NCBI GenBank assembly: GCA_947179485.1
Contig: OX359247.1
Span: forward strand, 51,743,131-51,807,130
Source of the DNA: Allacma fusca
Taxonomy: Eukaryota > Arthropoda > Collembola > Symphypleona > Sminthuridae
DNA: 64,000 bases
Reading direction: 5' to 3'
A program made the translations under genes and the position numbers. Each line of letters opens with the position of its first letter. Position 1 is the first letter of the stretch. The notes beneath the pieces are model-generated. The model did not search any database. It worked only from the letters and a program-made list of their open reading frames with translations, and was not told where the DNA came from. This document shows positions 1 to 12,317 of the stretch, in pieces.

Positions 1-1
1 T

Positions 2-3000
2 ATGCACATAATTAGCACTAGGTTGGACGTTGAAACAACTAAGTTATGGGAAACAAAAGTCGGCAGAGATCGAATTCCAACTTTAATAGAGCTTTTGGAT
101 TTTCTGGACGAACGTGCGGGTATCTTGAGTTCATCAGAGTCAGGCAAGACAAGTTCCAATCAACTTCATCAGAAGCTGAGTGGAGCCAACAAGAAAGCTG
201 CTGTGCTCCAGACATCTACCGATGGTATTTGTACAATTTGCAAGAAAGGAAGTCATCCCACATTCAGCTGTAAGGAGTTTCTAGAACTACCAGTTTCTGA
301 AAGGAGAAATTATGCCAAGAAGCTGTCACTCTGCTTCAACTGCTTACGTACGGGGTACAATTGTCAGAAATGCTTCTCCAAGAGTACCTGCAAGCAGTGC
401 AAGGGAAAGCACAATACTTTACTCCATCTGGAGCAACTAGCTATTGTTCAAAAGGAGAACACAGGTGTATCGGCCAATACTGCCCAGTCTTCAGGAGGGA
501 CGAAACGAGCATTATTAGCGACTGTACTAGTAAACATAACAGATGCATTTGGACAAGTACAGATTTACAGGGCTTTGCTAGATCCCGGAGCTGACGTAAG
601 CTGCGTTTCTGAGAAATGCGCTCAGCAATTGGGGATAGCGAGAACGAAATCCGACGTGGAGTTTACCGGTCTTGGTTCAAGCTCATTAGGTAAACCAAGG
701 GGAGTGATGAAGCTTTCCTTAAGGTCGCGATGTAATGAGGGTTTTATCATCGAAGTGGATGCATTCATCCTACATCGTGTGACTGGAGATCTTCCGAAAC
801 TACCTTGCAGATCCGATGAGATTTCAGCATATTTGAAATTACCACTGGCTGATCCTAGTTTCTTTACACCTGGAGCAGTAGATTTACTCCTTGGATCTGA
901 TGTATTTTTCGAATCGCTTAGACCAGGAAAAATGACAGTAGGAAAAGGTTTACCAGTAGCCACCGAGACAGCTTGGGGATGGATCATAGGAGGAACTTGT
1001 CCATCACAAGGAATTAATTCTGCATCGGTTAATCACATTCGATGCGAGGAATCTAAACTTGATGAATTGCTGACTAGGTTCTGGAGTATTGAAGAGCTTC
1101 CATCTAAGCACATTCTCACAGCCGAAGAGAGGATCTGCGAAAACCTTTTCATTAAGACAACCATTCGAGATGAGGAGGGAAGATTTGTGGTGGAGCTTCC
1201 TTTCAAGTTAACTCATCCACCTCTTGGAGCCTCTCGTGATATTGCAGTCAGGCGACTAAAACAGATGGAGCGAATGATACAGCGCAAGCCAGAACTCAAA
1301 CAAAAGTATGTGGAGTTTATGAATGAATACCTGTCTCTAGGTCATATGGAGTTAGTACCACCAGAGGACCTCCTAAAACCAGACGAAGAGACATGTTACA
1401 TCCCACATCACGCAGTTGTAAATTCGAAATTCAGAGTAGTCTTCGATGCATCGGCTAAGACGTCGACAGGATGTTCACTTAATGATGTACTTATGATCGG
1501 ACCCAAACTTCAGGACGATTTATTCGTAATATTGGTCAGATTCCGGATGTATGTCATTGCTTTCACAGCTGATATCGTCAAAATGTTCCGGCAGATATGG
1601 ATTGCACAGAAGCACCGCGACTTTCAGCGCATTGTATGGAGAGAATCGCCAGATCAACCGATTCAAGATTTTCGTTTGACTACAGTCACATATGGTACGT
1701 CCTCTGCTCCGTATTTATCAAAACGTTGTTTGCAGATGCTTTCCGAAACTAGCAGAATGAGTCATCCAATAGCCAGTGTAGCAGTCGGACGTGACTACTA
1801 TATGGACGACCTCATGTCTGGTGAGTTCAATGTAAAGAAGGCCATGGAACTGCAAAATGAAACGCACAACCTTATGCAAAGTGCAAAAATGGATCTTCGC
1901 AAATGGTCATCGTGCAGTGCAGAGTTATTGCAGAAAATTGAACCATCGATGCGGGCGATGCAAACTCCATTCTGTATCGATGAAGATGATGTTATAAAGA
2001 CGTTGGGTCTTTATTGGTTACCAGGCCCCGACACATTTTGGTTCAAGGTAACATTATTTCCAAAGCGTAGTGGAATCACCAAGCGGTCCATTTCTTCCGA
2101 CACGGCCAGGTTATTTGACCCATTGGGATTACTTGGACCAGTCACAATTCTTGGGAAGATAATGCTTCAGAGGTTATGGTCTCTAAAGCAGGATTGGGAT
2201 GAACCAGTTCCCAATACAATCCATGACGAGTGGGTCAAGTACAGGGACTCATTATTGGACCTCGAGAGTATTAAGATACCACGATGCATTATTACATTGT
2301 TTGAATCACCCTACGAAATTATAGGGTTTTCCGATGCATCGGAAGTTGCCATTGCAGCCGTGGTTTACACACGTTCCAAGGACTCATGTGGTAATTTAAT
2401 AGTCCGGATTGTAGCAGCGAAAACAAAAGTGGCTCCGTTGCAACAGAAATCACTTCCTCGGCTGGAGCTAAATGGTGCTGTACTTTTGGCCAATTTAATG
2501 AAGTCTGTATCAGAGGCTTTTATAAGGAAACCACAGACTCAACATGCATTTACTGATTCTACTGTTGTGTTAGCTTGGCTGAAGGAACATCCAAAACATT
2601 GGGACACGTACGTAGCCAACAGGGTTTCATCCATCCAGGATATCATAGCGTATGAGCATTGGCATCATGTACCAGGTACCCTTAACCCAGCTGATTGTGC
2701 ATCCCGTGGCATCCAACCGTCGGAATTGGTCAATCACGCACTCTGGTGGGAAGGTCCTGGATATCTGAAGGATCCAGAATACGAGTTCAGCAAACCATGT
2801 ATAACCCCTCAAGAGGCATTGCTGGAGAAGAGGAAGAAAGCAGTCACCGTTAATCACACTAGTTCTGACACTAGCTTACTTCATAAATTCTCTTCTCTTG
2901 CAAGGTTGCAGCGAGTCACCGCATTCTGCTTCCGTTTTGCATCCAATTGTAAAAATCCAAAGGAAACACGGAATTTTACTTTTCTCAGTACGGAAGAGCT

Positions 3001-4357
3001 TCAGCAGGCATTGCAAACCTGGATACACTTAGTGCAAAGGAGCACCTTTGCTGAGGAGGTGCATCTGCTCTCAGAGAAGAAACCCATCTCAGTTAAAAGT
3101 AGACTGAGAAGTCTTAATCCATTTCTGGATAGTGCCGGACTTCTCAGGGTGGGGGGAAGACTTGAGAGAGCTAAAATTTCTGAAGGAAGGAAACATCCTT
3201 ACATCTTGCCAAAGAACCATAAGTTGACCTCACTTATCATTAACTATGAGCACGTGATTAATTTGCATGGAGGTTGTCAACTTGTTTTAGCCGCAATTCA
3301 GAGGCGTTTCTGGATCATTAACGGTAGAGATGCAGTCCGCCAGGAAATTCGCAAGTGTGTCAGATGTCATAGGTTCCGAGCAGAAACAGCAACCCAAATG
3401 ATGAGCGACCTTCCATCAGTACGAGTGACTCCTACCCGGGCATTTCTGAAAGTGGGGGTTGATTTTGCAGGACCGTTGACGCTGCGTAAAGGAAAGGGAA
3501 CTGTTCGACAAAAGGGATACATCACCATATTTATTTGTATGGTCACTCGGGCCATGCATTTGGAAGTCGTGACAAGTCTTTCTACCCAGGCGTTTATAGC
3601 AGTTCTCAAGAGATTCGTGGCACGACGAGGACTTCCTACTGACATTTATTCAGATTGCGGCAGAACCTTTGTAGGTACCGACAAGGAATTGCGGAAGTTC
3701 TGGAAGGACGTTGCAGTAGTTGGAGAAGTCGGACAATTTCTCGCTACCCGGCAAATCATGTGGCATTATAACCCACCGGCAAGCCCACATTTTGGAGGAC
3801 TATGGGAAGCAGGCATTCGATCAATCAAATTTCATTTGCAGCGTACCGTGGCCTCCGAGATTTTTAATTATGAAGATATGGCCACAGTGTTGGTACAAAT
3901 TGAGGCATGCCTTAATTCTAGACCTTTAACACCACTTTCCCCAGATCCGAGCGATTTAGCCGCACTTACTCCGGGACATTTCTTGATTGGAGATGCCTTA
4001 ACAGCCATCCCGGAGCCAAGCAACTCAGAAGAACCCATCAGCCATCTCAACAAATGGAAGAGAATGCAGAGGATTACCCAGCATTTCTGGACACGCTGGA
4101 GTAGGGAATACCTATCTAGGTTACAACAGAGACCGAAGTGGTTAGGCCCAAAGAAGGAACTACAGGTTGGAGAGTTGGTCCTTGTGAAGGATGAACGAGT
4201 ACCACCTCTAAAATGGAAACTTGCCAGAATTGTTAAGGGTCATCCAGGACCAGATGGCATGACCAGAGTCTACACCATCAAGACTGCTGACGGGACCTAC
4301 AAGCGCCCCCTAGTGAAGCTGAGTCCTCTACCTATTGAGACAACCACTGGACAGTAG
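2..4357 (+). mobile_element. BEL/Pao LTR retrotransposon Gag-Pol, 5' end cut by window
   Basis: One open frame of 1451 codons runs from the window edge to TAG at 4355-4357. Domains in order: a Gag tail; cysteine-rich zinc knuckles (about residues 77-90 and 111-133); a retropepsin-like domain (LLDPGADVS near 193); reverse transcriptase with YYMDD near 599; RNase H beginning at GFSDAS near 775; an HHCC-type zinc region; an integrase core with its acidic residues in VDFAGP (~1152), YSDCGRTF (~1217) and GGLWEAG (~1270); and a C-terminal DUF5641-like segment ending near KLSPLP. This order (protease, RT, RNase H, integrase) with no env frame is that of Pao/BEL elements. The first in-frame Met is at base 2, but the Gag and left LTR lie outside the window. 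There are no stops or frameshifts, so the copy looks young. The protease triad reads D-P-G instead of D-S/T-G. Confidence 0.95.
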
Positions 4358-4388
4358 ATTTTGAAACTGTGTTTCAATGGGTGCGGGA

Positions 4389-5126
4389 TGTTCAGTGCTG
4401 AATTATATTAGTCTTAAGGCATTAGATTACTTTTAAATACATACTGTTGGAGACTGTTCCATAGTAGTAGTTACTCATTTTATGTTCAGTTTGTCTTAAT
4501 GCTAATTTATTGGGAAAATGATCACCAACATTTTCATTTATACCTACTAAACTCAAGTATTATATATTGGAGGGACTTTTGGTGGTAGTGGCATATGTTG
4601 ACATTAGGTACTACTACCCGGGAATCGGATGTTATAGTGTTCGGGTATTGAGTATAGGATAATGCATGGGCGCCCTCTATGAGGCGCTTATGGACTACGG
4701 CTATATATGTATTTCAATGTAAAGTAATGCCGTATGGGTTACTATAGGGATTGCCACAATACAATGAAGCAGTAATGGAGCTTCATTGTTGGTTATGAAA
4801 TATCTAACATTTTATGGTTTTCATTATTACTACTTCCAATCAGAATGTTGTTAATGAGTAAGTAATGACAGTATAGTTACAATATTGAATTATGCGAGGA
4901 GTTGCCATCCAACCACCGGAAGGAATAGATGCATTTATCATTTGCTCTATTTTTACTCGCTCACAGACATTGAACGACAACAGTCGCACTAATCTGTCCT
5001 ACTTTTGCCTTCTAATTTTCCTATCCTAAATTGTTTGAATGAATTAAAGTAGTAATTGTTGTAATTATTGAATTCAACCTTTTACTCATTTGGGACTATT
5101 TCCTTTGGCACAAAATCCATACAACA
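4389..5126 (+). repeat. probable 3' LTR of the BEL/Pao element (right end uncertain)
   Basis: A purine-rich tract (gggtgcggga) directly precedes TGTTCAGTGC at 4389, 31 bases after the Pol stop. That is where a BEL polypurine tract and LTR start are expected. LTRs of this group typically run TGTT to AACA, and the sequence ACAACA ends at 5126; another possible end lies near 5169. The 5' LTR is outside the window, so neither end can be confirmed by comparison. No other gene is seen here, and the short open frame at 5190-5486 has no recognisable content. Confidence 0.5.
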
Positions 5127-5566
5127 TTTCATGAGCATCCGTTTTTTGCTGGAGAATAATTCCTCAACAACCACAGACCATTTCTCACATTGGATTGTTT
5201 TCGACAAATTATTGTGACGTTTCCACGAGTGAAACATACCTGCCTAAAGGTTCAAAACTGGTTTTACATTTCCTTGGATTTGAGAGTTGTCAATTGTATC
5301 GGTCAGAATAGCACGAAAAAACCCATTTACTCAAGAAGTGGAATCGTCTATTCAGCTATGTCAAATTTAGTATCTTGGGGAGAACCAAAACTATATAGCC
5401 AGATGCTTTTGGATGAAAAACAACAATTTGAGTATAGTTGTATAGTTTATTATTATTATAGTTATATTGTTTGTCTAGAAGTGTAAAATTATGCATGCAT
5501 ACAATTTTATTAGCACGTTTGCTAACATAAGCTGATTGGACATTAGTGCATTTCCATGGTTACTAA

Positions 5567-5732
5567 CAGGGGTGGATTAATAAAATATTTTTTATCCTGG
5601 CCCTCAGCCTCAAAATAGATTGATGAGCCTTTCCGCATGCAATCTAAGGGACTTCGTTAATTTTTTTATCTTGGCCCTAAAAATTATTCCCCTGGCCGGG
5701 CCAGGGTGGGCCACCCCGTAAATCCACCCCTG
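5567..5732. mobile_element. short foldback MITE (hAT-like termini)
   Basis: The 166-bp segment begins CAGGGGTGGATT and ends with its exact reverse complement, AATCCACCCCTG. Terminal CAGGG is common among hAT miniature elements. The 8-bp flanks (GTTACTAA and GTTGTAAT) match only partly, so the target duplication is not convincing. There is no coding capacity. It lies only 16 bases from the left target duplication of the larger hAT element. Confidence 0.6.
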
Positions 5733-5756
5733 GTTGTAATTTCTTAATGTTATGAC

Positions 5757-6951
5757 TAGTGCTCCTCATGGGTACATGTTTTACCCGGGTATTTGGGTAC
5801 AGGTTCAGGTACAGGTACGTATCAGGTACATACTTTTTGTACCCATCCAATTTGGGTACAGGTTCAGGTTCAGTCGTTAGATACCTGAAAATTCAGGTTC
5901 AGGTTCATGTATGGGTACAGGTTCAAAAACAAATCTTTTGGGTATAAACCCATCAGGTACGGGTACTCACTGGGTAAATACCTGAACCTGAATATAAAAT
6001 ACCTGAACTTTCAGGTACTTCTCAGTCAATCATAATTTTCAAGTAAAGCCTGTAAATGTGTTGTTGAGCTTTAAAAACTCATCCGAATTTTTGACCTTGA
6101 AACATGTTATATCAAAATTTATATGTATAACCTCAGTCATGAAAACTAATTCCACCATATAGGAACACGTGGATAGTTACCCAGCATTAGCTGGAATGAT
6201 CAGAGATTTTTTAGCAGTTCCTGGAACTGGAGTACAGATAGAGCGAGCCTTCTCCGATGGCCCAGTTTTTCTGACGCATAAACGTTTTTATAAGAGTGGA
6301 GATACAGTAGGAAAGGTAGGTTTTCTACAAGCTTGGCTGAAGTTAAAATCTGGGGAGTTTGAATCTAAAAAAATGTTTTCTATTGCGAAATCAGGTTGCA
6401 AAACAAATTCTTAGTCATTTAATTTCTCGGCATTATTGAAAGTTTAGAAAATATTACACTGCAATTGTATTGTTACATTGAACATATTCATATCGTAGAC
6501 TTTGCTGTCTGTTACCTTTTCAACCTTTATGCAATCATTTATAGCTACTAATAATTCCAGTAATTACTTAGTCATGCTTTCGAAGAATAAAAAATAATAA
6601 AAAATCTAATATGATAAATAAATTCATTAAGTCAAAATGTCTTGGTGGCAGATATTTTAATTTTTTATTTCGTTTAATATCTTAGGTAATCCTTTAAATT
6701 AGTACAATCGAAAATACCCGGGTAGGTACAGGTACTTTTAAAATATACCCGGGTACAGGTACTTTTTTGGTACAGGTACTTTTCAGGTACAGGTACTTCT
6801 GATTGAGTTAGAGTACAGGTACAGGTTCAGGAAAATTGAACCCAGGTATTCAGGTACAGGTACGGGTATAGGTTCAAAAAATCCATGTACCCATGATTCA
6901 GGTACAGGTTCAGGTCCAGGTACAACATTTTTGTACCCATGCGGAGCACTA
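5757..6951. mobile_element. hAT DNA transposon, internally deleted, with exact 8-bp target duplication
   Basis: Terminal inverted repeats are TAGTGCTCCTCATGGGTACA on the left and its complement, with one mismatch, at the right end. They are flanked by an identical octamer GTTATGAC at 5749-5756 and 6952-6959. An 8-bp duplication with such ends is diagnostic of the hAT superfamily. Both subterminal zones (about 5775-6030 and 6715-6930) are packed with variants of GGTACAGGTTCAGG, which look like arrayed transposase-binding sites. The middle keeps only a C-terminal transposase exon. At 1195 bp it is too short to encode a full transposase. Confidence 0.92.
6163..6414 (+). pseudogene. hAT transposase C-terminal dimerisation domain remnant
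   Basis: After a plausible acceptor (catatag) at 6156-6162, the frame opens with a sequence containing YPALAGMIRDFLAVPGTG, then IERAFSDG and LTHKR, and stops with TAG at 6412-6414. This is the hAT family C-terminal dimerisation domain (hATC), recognisable by the conserved E-R-x-F-S core. No upstream exon with the zinc finger or the DDE catalytic residues remains inside the element. The frame itself is unbroken. Confidence 0.8.
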
Positions 6952-6959
6952 GTTATGAC

Positions 6960-8167
6960 TCTTAGCTCAACAAGATGGGGACGTGGAAGTTGTGACTACC
7001 CTTAGTTAACTAAGTTGTCGAAAGTCGAAATCAGATTGAAAGAATTTTATTCTAGCGAGGTGAACGTAAGGCTTACAGTATGTTTTTATTAAAGGACTCG
7101 ATTTCAGCTGTAGACCCTTATTTCATCCTAGCATATATTTTTTTTGCGTTGAATACGTGTGTTCAAAATTATGATGGTCTTCAAAAATTAACTCGTTTGG
7201 ACGTTGGACGCACAGAAATAATAAATACTAAGTTTAGAGCCAATCTAAAGTCATCTTGACAATTCAAATGCAAATCTTAAAGTGTTGATGTTTTTTCCAG
7301 GAACCTTTTTAATCCCTATTTTTTGTTTCCAAAACAGGATTTTAAAAATATACTATAGATCCTAATTTGAAGCAAATGTTATGGTTTTCAATTTTTTTTC
7401 GTAGAGATTATTAGCTTCGCCAAAAAACTTGGACCCATATGGCCGCAACGTGTGACATTTGCAGGAAAGGTGTAAAAGAGGAGGAGAGACTGGAACATTG
7501 GAGTTGATTACTCCACAAGTCAAATTTTAGTCACGTATTAGGGTGAAATATTTCCCAATGCGTAACTTTGAAAACTGATTCAAAGAGAAATCCCCACAAT
7601 CAGGTTGTGCATCATAAACTGAACACGTGCTTTAGGAACTACAAAATAGTTTCCTCGTGCATGTCTATATTGGGAGTTTGTTCCAAGCATTCATTTTGAC
7701 AGCCACATCCCTGTACTTCAACTGGTAATACTCTGAACACGCTGCATACGTAACACATTATTTCAATGTCACATTAATTTTTTGTTCCTCTGAAGAAAAA
7801 AAACACTAACAACTCCGACGGGTTCACAATTCATGGAAGTTGTTGTGAATATAAAAACCTCTACTTACAGAGTGATCCAAATCATTTGCCACCCCTGGCC
7901 CACATACAGGACTGACGCAAAAAATATTCTATTCCCCCAATTTGCAGCACTGTTAGTATCAGGTTTTCACAAATGCATGTCATTGACCTGGGACAACAAC
8001 CTTGGTCACAAGGATCAAAGATGTAAATCATAGTCGAACCTTTTATTAGCCTAAGTCAAAAATTACAACCATATCATATCAACCAAAAAGGTTACCCAAG
8101 CGAAGCGTACGAATTATTCAGAAGGTTTCATGAGGAACAAAAGGTTTCGCTTTATTAGAACATTTTA
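6960..8167. other. unannotated stretch between two transposons
   Basis: AT-rich sequence with no open frame that resembles a known family and no clear repeat. The short open frame at 7833-8033 has no support. Confidence 0.4.
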
Positions 8168-9044
8168 CAGTGAATTTCCCATATAGTGGTTTCCTCTTAG
8201 ACGGCATTCCCTCTTTAATGGCATCAAAAAACCCTCCCTAGAGGTTTGCAATGTTAAAGGTATACAGTATAGTGGCACCCGCTATAATGGTATTCCCTCT
8301 ATAATGGCACTATTAGGTGTTACGGTGGCTCAGACAATGCAAAATTATAATGGCAGTTGGCATAAAATTAGCTAGATAATCGCTGTAAAAGTATAACATG
8401 ATGTTATAAAACGGGCGGGCGATTGATAATTCTTATGTCGGTTGGTTCAATTGTAATTTCAAATGTTAATACAGTTTGATTATTCTTGTGGTTTACTGAC
8501 GCCCTGGTATGATTAGCTGGATTTACGGCATATGATCCGTGACTTAAGTTAAAACGAACAGTTATAACACAAATCATTGCCATTTTTGCCTTGGCTCACT
8601 TCTAATAAGTCTCAATTCGTGCAGGTTTTTTGAAATAAATTGAATTATTATATTCCAGATTTAAAATGACATTAAACAGACAGTCAAGCAAAACCTCATT
8701 GTAAAAAAACCGCAGAGTACTCAGTGGAAGTAATTCCCATTGCCATAATTCCAGGATGTTGGTTTCTGGAATGGTGACCTTGCAGTCGAAAAGTTTGTTA
8801 CGACTAATATTATTAATAGTATGAGGAAACCTAAAGTTACTGAACATCTTAAACTCAATAAAGCTTAGCATACCTCATAATTTTGAGTATTCTGTAAAAA
8901 TAAATTTATAAAAGTATTTAGCTACAGTTATTGTCTAAAAACATTAATAGTATATAGTTAACCATTAGTAACATACAGTGGCATCCCTATATAGTGGCAG
9001 GAATTTGTCACTCCCTTGGAAACCACTATATAGGAAATTCACTG
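8168..9044. mobile_element. non-autonomous pogo/Tigger-like element with TA target duplication
   Basis: The left end CAGTGAATTTCCCATATAG and the right end form inverted repeats of about 28 bp with a single mismatch (the complement of the right end reads CAGTGAATTTCCTATATAG). TA dinucleotides flank both ends (8166-8167 and 9045-9046). Further copies of a TATAGTGGCA / TATAATGGCA motif sit inside each end (8276-8310 and 8977-9000). A TA duplication with CAGT-type termini fits the Tc1/mariner-pogo group. The 877-bp body has no recognisable transposase; the minus-strand open frame at 8602-8871 matches nothing I know. Confidence 0.8.
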
Positions 9045-9046
9045 TA

Positions 9047-9849
9047 TTGGTTCCTACCTATTTACTATATTTTTGATTCCTGTTGCTGTATTTTTGATTT
9101 AGGCTGGTAACGTTCGATGAACATGAAACCCTATAAAATTTGCTATGATCCCTGAGCTTTGGAAAAAATTTCTAAGGACTTTGTTTCTTGATAAAATATC
9201 AACACAGAAATACTTCCGCATTTTCTTCGAATTTGCTTCCTAAACAGAATTTCCCTTATTGTGTTTGCCCCCAGAATTTTAAAATACCTGGTTTTGTTAC
9301 ATATGTTTAGTGTCGTACATTGACCCAGGTCAATGAAGTAAATTCTAGAGGAACTATAAATATACAACAAACTGGGACAAGTAATATTTTCTGATTCAGC
9401 ACGATTTAGCACGGGCTAGAGGGTAATATGTAAATGTCTATTACCATCCTGTACTGTATTTGTTGTGTGTGTTGTTGTATGAACATTTCTATTCCCAGCT
9501 ACACACTACATTAAGAATTTACTGATGTTGTTTCCGTACGTAAGTACAAATGTGTATAGCGTGTTGATAGTTGTCAATCAAGAAATATACCACAAGAAAG
9601 CTCTAATGAGTTTGAAGAATACTGAGAGTGTGTTGAAATGGAAATTACGCTCATGTGGTAAATCCATATAGAATTTAGGGTGACACACACGAATGTACAT
9701 ATGTATATAGTATATAAAAAAGTTTCGCTCCTTTTGCTGGGAGTATCATCCTCATCTGACACTGATTGTGAATGAATGCATTACTGTCAGTCTGGTCATT
9801 GACAACATTCAGTGTATACTAATGTTGGCACTGCTCGCATAAAGTCAAA
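9047..9849. other. intergenic, upstream of the P450 gene
   Basis: No coding content is recognised. A TATA-like sequence lies near its 3' end (listed separately). Confidence 0.4.
9711..9720 (+). promoter_or_regulatory. candidate TATA box of the P450 gene
   Basis: TATATAAAAA lies 130 bases upstream of the P450 start codon, in a position that would give a 5' leader of roughly 100 bases. The sequence alone does not fix the transcription start. Confidence 0.4.
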
Positions 9850-12317
9850 ATGCTTCTTGAGATTTTAGCCATTATTTTAGCTCTGCTTTATTTAGCGTAC
9901 CGTTCTCAGCAAAGGTCGAAAGGTTTTCCTCCCGGTAAGTCAATTTCAAATCAATCAAGTAATAATAAGCAATCAGTAATAATTAAAACTTTTCGATAAA
10001 ACAAATCGGACTTATGCACATGTGTAATTATATAAATAAATTCCTGCATTTTACAGGTCCGAATGGAATCCCAATCTTGGGCTACGCTCCCTTCTTAGGT
10101 GAACGTCCTCATCTGAAAATCGGAGAATTGAGTAAACAGTACGGGAAAATCTTCAGCATTTTCTTAGGAAAAATCCCGTGAGTTTATTAAAACATTAATT
10201 AAATCATAGGCACCATTGCCCAGTCTGCTGGTATCATTAAATGTACATAAGCAAAGGTGATATTTACGTTGATTTTCAGAGTGGTCATTTTAAATGATGT
10301 TAATGACATTAAGAAAGCCTGGAAATCTGACATATTTTCCGGGCGGCCGAGGGATAAGCTTCTTGGAATGGAAGTTGTGCCTAATGGTAAGCCCATAAAA
10401 CGCATCTACCCACATAATATGTAGACATGTGTACTTGTTTCTTCAACAAATTTTGTGTGATATATTTTATTTCTGCAAATTGTGAAGGCTACTGTAATTT
10501 GAATTTAAAGGGATTGTCTTCAATGAGGGCCAAGCCTGGGTGGAGCAGCGCCGGTTTTCCATCAAGGTATTGAGGGATTTAGGATTCGGGAAAAAATCCA
10601 TGGATGAGGCGATTCAAGACGAAGTGCGAGACTTAATTAGTTACTTCAGGTTTGTTTTACGCAGTCTAGTAGAGAGTCAAAAATAAAAATAAATATAAGT
10701 TTTTTATCTTTTAATTCTCCGTTTACTATACATACTTGTACGTATTAATACTTATTGTAAACATCGTTTTCAGAGTCCATGCTGGTAAATCCATCAACCC
10801 TCGCCTTACAATTCAAATATCAATGATAAATGCTTTGTGGATGATCATTGCCAGCGAAAAGTTCTCACTGGATGATCCTCGGGCAATAAATCTGCAAAGA
10901 ATCGTGCACGAGTGAGTTCAAAAATTCAGCATATTATAAATTTTTACAAATTCCTGTGCAATAGGGAATTGTCTCATAAGATTTTTGAAATATGAATAAT
11001 AATTTTGCATGATATTTTTCAGAGGTTTCATCGAGCCAGAACAAAATGGGGCTGTATTCTTCTTCCCATGGCTTGCGAGAATGTTCCCTAAACTTACAGG
11101 ATTTGACAAGGTATTGACGGCTATTGTGGAGATGGAGGCAGTACTGGGACAGGCAATTGCAGAACATGAAAAAACCATGACGGATGAGTATTCCAGGGAT
11201 TTTATTGACGCGAGTATTAAGAAAATCCGAGAGACTGACGATCCTTCCTCCAGCTTTTACAAGGAAGTAGGAAGTGAGTAAACAATTTGGTTACTCATAC
11301 ATAATGAGTAACTTTGTATGTCCTTCACAATCCTCATGAGAATGTTTCCCCGCTTAGAGCTATAAATAATTTAAGTACTTATTTATTGAATCAGAAGACA
11401 TAACACTCCTGAAGACATTAGGAAATACAAATTTTGTATATGTACATACATATGTAATGATAGTTGCATATATAAAATCTGTATTTCCCAATATCTTCAG
11501 GCTTTTCCTTTCCTTGTATTTTATAGATGCTCATATTCTTTGAATATCATTTACATAATTATGTACATACAATGTTCTATGTATTTATTACAGTCAAACA
11601 TCTAATCAACACTCTCATAACGTTCTTCACGGCTGGCTCGGACACTTTGACTTCCTCAATGAGTTATGTGATACTATACATGACAAACCATCCCGAAAAA
11701 ATGAAAAAGGTTCAAGATGAGATTGACCGAGTAGTAGGAAGTGTCAGATTGCCTTCTTTGAATGATCGTCCAAAGTAACTCATAAAAAATATCCCAATTC
11801 ACTTACTATTAGATTTGTCAATCAGGAACAGATTTACTTTTATTTTATGAATGTAATAATAATTTTATACAGTATGCCTTATACGGAAGCAATGCTCTCT
11901 GAGGTACTTCGACACTCCGCAATTCTGCACGCCTCAATTTATCATAGCACCATGGAGGATACAACGTTTGAAGGGTTTTATTTACCAAAAAGAACAGTGG
12001 TCATGTCAAATCTATACTTGGTTCATCATTCCGAAGAGCTTTGGTCCAATCCGGAAGATTTCTACCCCGAGAGATTTCTAACTCCGGAAGGAACCTTCAA
12101 AAAGAACGATAATCTCATTCCATTCAGTGTGGGGAAAAGAGTTTGTCCAGCCGAGAATGTAGCAATGGCAGAATTCTTTGTGTACGCTGCAGGACTGCTT
12201 CAGAATTTCACTTTCAAGGAAGATCCCAACAACCCTTTGCCACTTGTCAGCGAACCAAAACAGGCCCTTGTGTTGTCACCACTGCCGTTCAACATTATTT
12301 TGGAAGACAGGAGATAA
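9850..12317 (+). CDS. cytochrome P450, CYP2-clan-like, 8 exons
   Basis: Exons: 9850-9934, 10057-10177, 10280-10386, 10511-10649, 10774-10911, 11023-11273, 11594-11774 and 11873-12317, giving 488 aa. It is a haem-thiolate monooxygenase, presumably anchored in the endoplasmic reticulum by the hydrophobic N-terminus (residues 2-17) followed by a PPGP hinge. Visible landmarks: C-helix WVEQR (114-118), I-helix AGSDT (294-298), K-helix EVLR (351-354), PERF (406-409) and the haem loop FSVGKRVCPAE with ligand Cys432. The order and length are full for a microsomal P450, with no frame breaks. The loop reads C-P-A where C-x-G is usual, a variation also found in active enzymes. The I-helix and haem-loop style point to the CYP2 clan, but the substrate (hormone or xenobiotic) cannot be told. 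A polyadenylation signal AATAAA is at 12329-12334. Confidence 0.95.

Noticed and set aside
4445-4460. TGTTGGAGACTG as the LTR start
   Set aside because: It lacks a purine-rich tract in front. The TGTTCAGTGC at 4389 has one and sits closer to the Pol stop.
5190-5486. 98-codon plus-strand frame after the LTR
   Set aside because: No recognisable domain or splice sites, and a composition like the surrounding non-coding sequence.
8602-8871. Minus-strand frame inside the pogo-like element as a transposase
   Set aside because: Only 89 codons, with no DDE/D motifs or DNA-binding helix that I can recognise.
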